Source of the DNA: Dastarcus helophoroides
Taxonomy: Eukaryota; Arthropoda; Insecta; Coleoptera; Bothrideridae
Length of the DNA stretch: 64,000 nt
Direction of reading: 5' to 3'
Assembly: GCA_028583605.1 (NCBI GenBank)
Contig: CM053330.1
Span: 20,361,539 to 20,425,538, forward strand
In this document: piece after piece, positions 1 through 11,500 of the stretch
Numbering within the stretch: position 1 is the stretch's first letter
Layout: each line of letters begins with the position of its first letter
Notes under the pieces: generated by a model
Databases searched by the model: none
The model's input: only the letters and a program-made list of their open reading frames with translations
Told to the model about the DNA's origin: nothing
Position numbers and translations under genes: made by a program

Positions 1-2515
1 TTTTGAGATTTATTTACTCTGGATTTCAGAAGACACCTTTCATTCTTTTATGATAAAATGAAAATAGTAACAAGATGAAACCTAAGTATATAAGCCAATT
101 GAAATTACGTGATTACCATTGGTAAATTTTTTATCATTAAAAGTACAAAATTGTTTAAATTAACAGACTGCTAGTATTTTTAACGGTTTTTAAGATAGAA
201 GGAAGAAAAACAACTGAGCATCGCGTTTCGACTTCGGGAATAAAAGTTTTTTTGTAATGAAACTTCCTGTATATTATTCTTTTTTTCTGATAGAACTTTA
301 AATTCTCAACAAAAAAGCTTATAATGAATTTTCTCCTGCATTTAAAATATTGCCAGTTTGAAATATGAAAATGAATAAAAAAAAACTAGTGTTCTTTAAA
401 AATATCAAAGGAAAACTAGCTTGATAGTCTATTAAGTTGGCACCAAATTTATGTAGTAAACATTTGATCAAAGGAAACGGCATTTACAATTCCACATTTG
501 TAATTATTTTATACCTTTGTGTATATTAGAATATATAAGAAAATCAATCATCTTATCTGGTCTAGTCTGCAGTGATGAGAAAAACTAATATCGAAGCTCA
601 CCGGGTTGGATTATTAATTTCAAGTCGGAACATATCCAAAGTTTACACGTGAACACATTATAATTTTTTTTCTCAAAGTTCACAATTTCGATTTATACTT
701 TTTTTGTACAATTTTTGGAAATAATTGCAATTTTAACTTTTATTTTTTTATTTCACAGTCACTGAATTCTTATTGTGTAGCATATGGTATCAGTGACATA
801 ATGAGTGAAAACAAATGAAACGTACTTTAAAAAAAGGAAACCGTCGATATCGACAATTAAATTATGAAACAATCAGTTAATTTATTTTTAGTAGTTCATA
901 GTGTGTAATGAAAGTATTTAAACATGACTAGTTGACATAATTGGAAATGCTATTTTGACATTTTTATTATTAACAACAGATTTTTTTTCTGTCGGATTTC
1001 TCTTTAACGGAGTCTAAATTTGTGAGATTTTCTACCATTCGCTTTACTAGATTTCATGAGGACTTTACTTTATCTGGATATCGAACAGCAAATTTATGTT
1101 TGTGATATTACTTTGTTACATCGTTAGAAAATAATAAACAGTTTAAAATAATTGTCATGACTAAAAAGATGGCCAGGCATATTTTCATTGTAGCTTCACC
1201 ACACATAAAAATAAATTTGACAAATGGTTTCCTGACAGTTTAATTGTCGATAGAGATTATTTCTACCCATAACGTTACTGATATGTGACCCGATAAGAGT
1301 TCATTTAATGATGGGAAAATAAAAGTAAAAAACTGCAATTACTTCTAAAAGTTGTAACGGCAACCCTTAAAAAACTTATATCACATGAAAGATAATGAAA
1401 ATCTACATAAGATAAGCCAAAAAAATATAGGATGTTCCATTTAAAATAGCAAGGTTATCGCTGTTCGAATTTATCAGCATATTCAGATATGAATTCAACA
1501 CTCGTTATAATGTTTTGGAACCTATTAAAGTTATGCAAGTTAGCTTTATATGTGTTCTACTCACGTACTAAATATGAAATAAATATCTTGTTTGTAGAAA
1601 AAGATACAAAGAATTTCGTGGGACCTTGCCCCTGTCAAATTTTTGATAAAAATCCAATTATCTTAAAAACTATAAATTTTAAGAACAATGTTTGTTATCC
1701 AAAGTTGGCTGAAAATATCAAATAAAATCCAAAAATGCAAAAATATATAGAGTGTCTCATTTAAAATAACAAAGTTGGTGTCAACTTCCGGTATAACCGG
1801 AAGTATTACAACTTTGCAAATATTTTAGTTGTGTTGGCCTTGTCGACTTTGCTAAGTTGTTAAATTTTCAAATTTTTTAGATGAGTATTTTGTCAGATAT
1901 CGAGCACAGCGATTCACGGTGGGACACACTGTATACTACGTAGTTCCTGAAATTGTCGGTTGTCACTGACGCAACGTGCGGATTAACTCGCTATTGACCT
2001 TATAAGGCTTCCGTTTTTCAACTTATGGCACGGAATGCTACCACATTTGCTACTCGTGATTTAAAATTAAGATTTTGATTTTTAATTTTATTTCAAATAT
2101 ATTGGAGCCAATTAAAATTACGCACAGATCACCGCTCTGTATTTCTGCACATTTGAACATTTAAATGTTACTTTGACCAAATGTTTACCACATAAATTGA
2201 GGATTAGTACGTTAGATTCCCATATCTGACTTGATTATAATATACTTATTTGCACAATAAGCTCATGTTAAAAGTTTGGCCTTTATAAAATTCGCACATT
2301 TTTACATATTGGGATAAAAGCTACGTCATAAATATTCCTAAAATTGTCATAATTCTATATTTTTCTAGTTTTTTGGAATACTAATATATTTTTCGAGATT
2401 AGCACTAAATGCTGTTTGTGAATAAGCATCTTTCACGACTGTCAAACATTTTACACTACCATGTTTTGTTTGTGTTTGCATGTGTTTTCATTTCTGCTTG
2501 TTTGTGTTTCACAAG

Positions 2516-2578
2516 TCGGGGATCACAGCACGACCTTCGCGATTCTTCACCTGATAGTGCCCTTGGTCGTAAACAAAG
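2516..2578 (+). CDS. shot: shot exon, variable linker (21 codons)
   Basis: Bounded by an acceptor ending CACAAG and the donor AG|GTATGT. It enters and leaves in phase 2, so it can be kept or skipped without changing frame. It encodes a polar Ser/Asp-rich linker ([20 protein letters not shown]) with no domain. Joined directly to the EF-hand exon it gives GRKQ-S-EPEF, in good frame. It most likely lies between the last spectrin repeat and the EF-hands. No sequence upstream of it in the window looks exonic, so the previous exon is probably outside. Confidence 0.68.
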
Positions 2579-5500
2579 GTATGTTTTCATTGTCCACACT
2601 TTCCACTCAGTCTCACGTGTGTAATTAACACCTTCAACATATATGCAACTACTTATTAATTGTTCTCTTTTTTTGTAAATGATCATAATATTTTCGTGAT
2701 TGTCACATCCAATAATCACTTTTTTTAAATTAACTAATAAGTTCCATCTCGGCCATCAAGTTTTTGCTCTTAAATTAATTTTTGAATCAAATTATTATAA
2801 TTGAATTATATTGTTTTATCTAAGGCATATATTTTTTATAAATATTGTAGTTGTTTTAATAATGATTTTAATATCTTATTTTCCTTAAAAATCTGCATCT
2901 TTATATAATAAATTGACCTAAAATACATAAATTCAACTAACACAGTGAATAAATTTACAAGTAGAATAGAATCACGTTGACTGAAATCCAATCAACGATA
3001 AACTGAAAAATATCAAATTCGGTTATGGTCCACCACTGCTTTTAAATTTTAGTATTTATGATTAGAATTGAATGCGCCGTTTTTCAACGAAATAAATTGT
3101 TTAAAATGGACATTTTTTTTAATATTTTATATCTTCAGAAACTACAACCCCTAACAAAAGTTATAAAATTACAATTGGTTTAACACCTAGAGCTTGACTA
3201 AATTAAAATACGTTTGGGAATTGAAATTCCCTGTAATTTGAAGGCCGAGGTGTCACATTTCTTTAGCATATGTGGATTTCCTTTGAAATAGACATTGAGT
3301 TTAAAATTTAGCTATGATAGAAAGGAATTTATGTTTTTATTTCAGGTATAAAAAATCAGAATAATTTTTACCATTTAGTGGTGTTAACAAGAATATGGAG
3401 TAAAACAATGATTATACTGATCTGTTGCAATGTTGCATATATGTATTTGTAAATAGTGTTTGCTTTGTATTGAACCGTAAAGGATCAGCTTATTTTATGT
3501 GCCTTTGTTTGCTTTGCTCTATGATGTTATTTTCCTTTTCTAGCTTCAAAGGATCTAGAGACTTGCTATATCAAAGAGGAAGGTTAGCATTTTGTTATTT
3601 TTCGTGCACTTAGGTTCTAGGTACTAATGGGATTAATCGTTGTTGATTAATCTAATAAAATAACTCATAGTTAATGCAGAGATAAAAACAAACGCTACTG
3701 ATACAAGATTAAGTTATATGGTATTTTAAAGTAGCGATAAGTTGTATTTTAATATCAGTGTTGTGTTTTTATTTCGTCGCATTCATTACATAGGGTGGAA
3801 ACTCTTAAGTCGAATAGGATGAATAAAATTGAACCAAAGTATTTTTGACAAAATTCCTGAAACTAACCTATTTTATGTTTCATTTTTTAAATTTTCAAAC
3901 CTAAATTTTGCTTAAGTATGCTAGGTTCCAAATGTGCACTATTTGCATTTTGGCTAGGTTCAAGTCGATAACGAAGTTCATTTATAGCGTTTTATAAATT
4001 ATCTGGAGATATTTTTCCGATTTCTTGCCTAATACGTAAAACACCAATAACAATTATACACTTTGTCCAATATAACGACGGCGAGTATGGGCATCTCGGA
4101 AATGGCAAGAGATACAGATTCGATTAAAATTGAAAAAGGTTGCGCAATTAAAACCTTAACAAAACAACAAAAACTCATTTTTATTGTCAGGGTTATTAAA
4201 AAAAAATGTCAAATTTCTTTATTATCATTCCAACTTCAAATATGCTTAAATAATTCTTTGTCAGATTTTTTCATGCGCCGTTTCGTCTTCGAGTAACCAT
4301 CATCATTTTCATTTTTTGAATATGATCTTTTTTATTACAAATTTTAGAAGCCTTTTTTATTCTAAATTGATCAATTTTAAATTTAATTTCGTTTTTAAAC
4401 TTATATGTTACTATTATTTAAAAAAAATAATTGAATACGGACCTACATTGGACAAACTGATTTCATGTGATAAATAGTTCGTAAATTTTAAGAATATATC
4501 AAGCATGTTATGTGAATTCCTGTTTACTCCAAATCATGTCCTTATTGGGGTTTTGAATCTAGTTATATTTTTAATAAGTATAAAAAATAATATGCTTTTG
4601 AGAAAATAACTGATAATCACATAAAGAATAATATTAATAAATTTAATTTTTGAAGCAGAAGTTCGTCTTGCAACAATTTAAAGTAATGCTGAATACAATT
4701 TTGAAGTCTACAGTGAACTAAAAGATGCTATTTATTTTAGATATGACAAAAGCCTTTTAAAAAATCATTATAAATGTAGTATTTTAAACTTATTTTCATG
4801 TTTGTTTTATTGACATTATTAAATTGCTGATGGTTATCTAATAATTGTTAGAGGCCTATAATTTAGGCATTTTGAAGCGTATTTCAATAACCTAAACTAA
4901 ATACAGATAAAAGTTATATTTAGGTCTAAAAGTTCACAATTTTAGTAACAGGACTTTCTCTTTTTTTTGATAATGGTAAATTAAGTTTTATAATAAGTAA
5001 AACAAATTTAAACTATTATGTATGGTTCAACCGAGATTAAAAAGAGTTTCTAAAATTGGCAATAAAAAAGACAGGACCTTAGTTTAAAAAATGAAATTGA
5101 TGATAGTTGCTCGAAGACGAAACGTCGAATAAAAAAAGTGATGGCCCATTGTTTAAGCTTATTCGAAGTTTCAATGATAAATTTTCATCAGACTTGCTCT
5201 ATCATTATTATTAACGTTAGAAAAAATTAAAATAACAAATCCGAAAATCTGTATTTTTTAAATAACTTTGAAAATAAAAATCGCATGAAATGTTTGTGGG
5301 CGTCATTTTGTTGAGCTTTTAATTGCGCAACTATTTCCTTATTTAAATAAATCTGTACTCCTTGGCGTTTCCTAGTTGCCCATACTAGTCCTTGTTATAT
5401 TGGATACATTGTATACTACAGGCTATTACGCTCGATTTCATCTGCAGAATTAAACAAATAATTACCTCTACAACCTTACAGAAAAACTGTCCAAAATTAA

Positions 5501-8500
5501 ACAGAGTTTTAAAATTTGTTAAGTTGGTGATTCAATTTGTTTCGTTTTAATGTTTTAATTTGTCTCTTCCCCATTCATAAAATTTGTTTCTATAAACATA
5601 ACAAAATTAACCTAACCAGTAATGCACAGCAGTTGTAGATTGCAGAATGATGTTTTGTTCAAATTCGTCGATACGATAATGTGTAATATTTAGATGCCTA
5701 TTGTGTATTGGATAACAAAGTTGCGCCATATCACATTAGATAACGCTCTCAGACCATTATAATAAAATAATCCTACATGCAAAGTTACGATATTTATTTT
5801 TTATTTATGAAGCAACAAATCGGACAAATAGGCACAAATATTTTACAACACCTTAGAAATGAATTTTACCATTGGTTTCAAATTTGCTAGCATGCCAATG
5901 GTGCACATTGGGGACCTCATTTACACAAAAAACTTACATTGCATTTATTTTTAATTTTTTCTTATTTTTGCGTTTGATAATTGCAAACCACCTAGTGCAT
6001 TTTACAATTTAAGATCTTTCCAAATAAAGATCACAATACATGCCATTAAATAAAAAAAAATTGCTGTTTAGTTCTCAAAAAAAAATTACTCTAAAATGTG
6101 GTAAACCTAAAAAAGAATGACTAGTTTTAGAAATTTTGTCAGAATCATTTTGGTTCAGTTTTACTGAATTCGTTCCAATTAAAGTTTCTACATTGTATGT
6201 ATTACATGTTTTTGGTATACTTATTGTTGGACCGTTATCAATAGACTCATTGAAGATTAAAAAGTTTAAATTAACATCTGCCAACAATAGGTATAAATTA
6301 TTTTTATTTAGTTCATTTTTGTTTTAATTTTGCGAGCTCAGTACTTTCTGAATCTTAAATATGGTGCGATGTCCTAACATAATAGTAATGTGAAAATCAA
6401 CAATTTGCTGATCTGGTGTTAGTTGTGTGGTATTTTACCCGATGTTGATTTTACCAAACACGGTTATGTTTACATTTCTCCAAATATCCGAACTGCGAAA
6501 AATTAATTGCTTCATTTTTTTATTCAAATTTATTAAATTTGAGCATCAACACATCAATATGTATTTGTAAAAAACTAGTAATTTATGATGTTGCAGAACT
6601 TTTTTTTTATTAACGACTAACGATTAAGACAAACTTTTTGTGAAACTTAATCAAATGTTAGTATCTACATTTACTTCAAATTGTTCCATCAGTGTTCAGA
6701 TGAGCTGTCTTTATCAAAAATTAAATTAAAATATTAGTTATACATAGGTAAATAATTTGTGAAAGTAAAATTTTTCATAAAAATTTTATTGTTAATTTAA
6801 AATATACCATTAAGAATCAGGAAGTATTTGCTCATTCTACTTAAAGTAGGCTATTTTTAGTCAAATAAATTGGATGTGTTGAGTGTTGCATGTGCTTTAT
6901 GTCTTCAGCAGAACCAGTCCAGGTAGGGAGCTCAGTCCAGATCCAATGTTGCCCCATATTGGGCCAAGGTTTCCACCAGCTGGAAGGTATACTTTTTGAT
7001 ACATTTGTATTTTTAACATCCATATACTTAGGTTACAATACCATATTAAATTATCTGACCTTGCGAATAACTTAGGTGTTAAATAAATGGTGTCGGTAAT
7101 TAAATAATTATGGGAATATTAACATTTTTAAGGTTAGAATTTTCTTGTTATTGCTTTAATTTTAGAGCTGTTTAATTAAGTGTTGGAAACTTATCAGCTG
7201 CAAGACAATTTCAAAAAAGAATGTTTTAAACGAAAACGGGTTATTAACAAATTTTAACCCCAAAATCTATTTTCTGTCTGTTTGATATAGAATATTTATA
7301 TTAACTTCTATGGCATGATGTACAAGGGTACTTTCTCTAAATGATATCATTGGTAATATAAGTTAAGGGGTGCCTACTAGAAAATGTTATAACGATGATT
7401 TTGTACTTTAACTTAAAATATTATACACGTTGATTCTAAAAGTAGTATCATAAATTTAGGGTCGTATTTTAGAGCCCAAAAAAAGACGAAAAGTCTATAT
7501 AGACATGTGTCGTAAAATGCTTCGTTTCCGAGTTACAGGGTATGGAAGGTTATCTCCTTATTATAGTTTTTAATTAATAGTTGCGAAACGTGTGCAGATA
7601 TTTGAATGAAATTTCGCACAACTTTATACCTTCTTGTGTTCTTTCAAAAAATTTAGGAGTTAATTAACTGAATTTAACCAGTGGCGGGTATATATTGGGT
7701 GCGGGGGGGGGGTCTTAAAATGCTTTATTTATTTTGTGTGCACTTTTGTCACAGTTTTGTAACAAAAACATAGACTACAAACTTTTTTACGTAAAAAAGG
7801 TGCTCTTACTAAAACTCGATATTGTCAGCCGTTTTCGAATAAAATGCATTTTTATATCTCGATGCATTAAAAACACTCCCCCAAAAATCTCGGATGTAAC
7901 ACAAAGTTGGCTTTAAAATGAAAGAAAACGTATGATATGTTTATTGCCTAAACTGTACTTTATAAAAAAAATATTTTTCACTAATTCATTAAAAAAAATC
8001 TTTCGTAAATATTTAACAAATAGCAAATTTAAAAACATTAGCTTTTATTGCTCAAGGTGGCCACCGGTGACAAGAAAACATGGAAATGTCAATACTATTT
8101 ATTTTCTTTCATTTCAATGCGTTACATTCCATATTTTTGGGCAAGTGCTTTTAATGCATCGAAATATAAAAATGCATTTTAATCGAAAACCGCTGACAAT
8201 ATCGAATTTCGGCAAGGGTACCTTTTTTATGTAAAAATCTTTGTGCAGACAAAATAAATAAGGCACGTTTTAAGCACCTCCTCCCTCGTTATACCCGCCA
8301 CTGGTTAAGTTGTATTATTTGATTCTTAGATTTTTGGAAAGGGCACGAAAGAGTATGGAGATGTGCCAAATTTCATTCAATTATCTGTACAGGTTTCGCA
8401 ACTATTAATAAAAAAACTATAATCAGGAAGTAACTTTCTACACCCTGTAACTCGGAAACGAAGCATTTTACGACATATGTTTAAATAGACTTTTCATACT

Positions 8501-11500
8501 ATTTTGGGCTCTGAAATACGATCCTGAATTTATGGTACATCATTTAGAATCATCTTGTATATGCATCATTTGCACGATATTAGCTATAAAATAAGTTAAT
8601 ATCTCGGTATTATTACTAATGTGTATTAATGATTACTTTCAATTTTTAACCAATTCACATTTTAGTGTTGGTAACGCCTTATCATTTATATTTTTTTTTT
8701 ATATAGTGAGCCAGAATTCAGATCCCCCAGAGTCAAATTCTTGTATGATAAGTGGAGACATGTTTGGATGTTATCATGGGAAAGACAAAGAGACCTGTAC
8801 GATCATTTGGCTTATTTGAAGGAAAAGGAGAAAGCTGACAACTTCTCTTGGGATGATTGGAGGAAGCGTTTCCTTAAATTCATGAATTACAAGAAGTCTA
8901 GACTTACTGATCTCTTCAGGAAAATGGATAAGGACAACAATGAATTAATCCCAAGGGAAGATTTTATTGATGGAATTATTAAAACTAGTAAGGGTTTACT
9001 CTTTCGTGTAGCAAGTATTGTTATTGATGATTTTTTCCCAGAATTCGACACATCTCGTTTGGAGATGAAGCACGTTGCCGACATGTTCGACCTGGACAAC
9101 AGAGGACTTATTGATTGGAAGAAGTTCATTGCAGCTCTAAGACCTGATTGGGAGGAGAAGGCTCCTAATGATTCCCAGAAGATTCACGATGAAGTTAAAC
9201 GTTTGGTAATGTTGTGTACTTGCCGACAGAAATTCAGGGTATTCCAAGTTGGAGAAGGCAAATACAGGGTAGGTATATTTTTTAGGATAGGAAATACTGC
9301 ATAGTACTTAACTATAAATAATCTATATTTATTTATTTTCTAAAATTTTTTAACTCTAAAATTTCCACCACATATTTTGTTTCGTTTATTAATTTCAACA
9401 TCAAATTTGATCTCCCTCTTTAATTTTTGTATTTTGGTCTTAAATTCCAGCTATTTTCCTAAATTATCCACTTTTAAGCTTTAACTTTGATATGTCTGAT
9501 TTTCTAATTTTAATCTAAAGTCAATTTTTCCCAACTTTTTTAAATTTGATAATTATAATTTGATATTTTTTCTTTCACTTATGTTACTTAACTTCAACAT
9601 TTTTATATTTAAATTCCTGGTTTTGCTTTTTTGCTCCCTTGTTTAATTTTAATTCCATAGTTCTACCATTATTTTCTTTAATTGCACCTTAATAATGCAG
9701 GATTGTGAAATGTAAAGCGTTGTTGAAATAAGATTAGTTAAGCGAATGTTATAAATAGTCCCAAATTTTAGCATACTAGAAAGGCGTTGTTTATACAATC
9801 TATGAATGCATTTAGAATGATGCAAAGTGATCAAATGATGGAAATGTTTTTCGCAAATAAAGCTGAATTGTAGTAATGATTGTGGTTCTGCAACCATTGA
9901 CACTCGTAAACCTCATTTTATTTAATAATCTAGTCCATATACACAACGGTGTATCTAATTTGTTATATCAACACATCTAATAATAATGCAGTTTTATGAA
10001 ATTATTGCTGCACATAAAGTTTTTAATTTTTAATAGTAGTTTGTCGTAAAAGTGAATCAAACTGAAAAGCTGGAAATTTTAATAAACTATAAATTATTTG
10101 GACAAAAACATTAAATGTAAACTAAAACAGTTGGTGCAGTAAAATTCGTTCTTTAGATATGGATGGTTACAACTGATAATATTTATAATCTAGACTCTTT
10201 TGATGCTTTGATTTAGTTTAATTATATCTAGCTAGGTCTATTTAAAATATTAGGCTTTTGATTCTGTGAATCCAATTTTGATAGTTAAATAGAAAATTTG
10301 CGTTAAAAAATTTGACCAACAAATTAATATTTTCGTAACCGAGGCATGTTTTTTTATTATTCGTTGGTATACTTAAGCAAGTATATATTCATTTTTCTCT
10401 TTCAGTTTGGTGACAGCCAAAAATTACGGTTAGTTCGTATCCTGCGTAGTACCGTTATGGTACGTGTAGGCGGCGGTTGGGTTGCTCTAGATGAATTCCT
10501 TGTGAAGAATGATCCATGCCGAGGTATGTTCTATTTTTTTATAATCAGTTTCTACAAACGTAATTTAGAACATCCGTCAGAGATTAATTACTGTAGTATT
10601 TAATTTAATTTTAATGGGATAATTTTTAACAATTAAGTAAGTTATTGCAATTTTATTCATTGATCTCTAAGATATATATTTTAAAAATTATTCCATTTTT
10701 CTTCAACATCTGAAGAATTTAAATAATTTACTCATTTATTTATCATTCGTAATATACGACTTGTACCTATGGACTTAATATTAAATTTGACAACTTGCTA
10801 GTTGTTTTCAGGTGTCCAAAATGTAAGAGTAACTCTATTTGATTACTAAGTTGATTTTATGTTGTATTTATTTAAAGAGTCAATGATTAAATTATTAAAT
10901 AAAAATCAGTTAGTAATCAAGTGTTGTCACTCTCATAATTAACCAGTTTTATTAATAAAATAACTGTGTCTCCTGAGGAATAATGTCTGAGGAAGAGCTT
11001 TGCTTATTCATTGTCTCTAACATGATACGTAATCTATAACAAAATAATCACCCTCTTAAAACATACTTATTCTCATACCATTTTATTTTAATTAAGATGT
11101 TTTCTGTTGTTTTGATGCTTGTGCTGCTTACAGTCACGAAATAATTATGTTAGGCCTGAACAGTATTAAATTATACGTTAAACAAGCTGGTCAAAGAATA
11201 GCACAAGCATTTGTCTTAGTAAAATTTTAGGTAATATATTAGCTTCTTTTGTCATTGTTAATAGCCTGGAAATCATGAAGTATACTAATTGATTTTTTTC
11301 TTTCCTTTCAATTCATTCCCAATTTAATCTACTTTCATTATTTGATTTGCTAATGTTTTTTTGCGCTTTTGGTGTTTTAATTTTCGGTTTTTGTCACAAT
11401 TATTACCTTTTCGCCAATTCATCAACGTGGCTGTACAGTTATGTTAGTGTTACCATTACCTCATCCTGATAAACCCGAAGAGCACGAACCCTGGTGTCCC

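Noticed and set aside
1..2515. Further upstream shot exons or a promoter
   Set aside because: No stop-free block with matching phase and both splice sites was found; this stretch is treated as intron with scattered repeat words.
8988..9041. Reading the EF-hand region as one uninterrupted 187-codon gene
   Set aside because: The 18 extra residues interrupt a near-invariant family sequence and are exactly bounded by GTAAGG and TTTTTTCCCAG.
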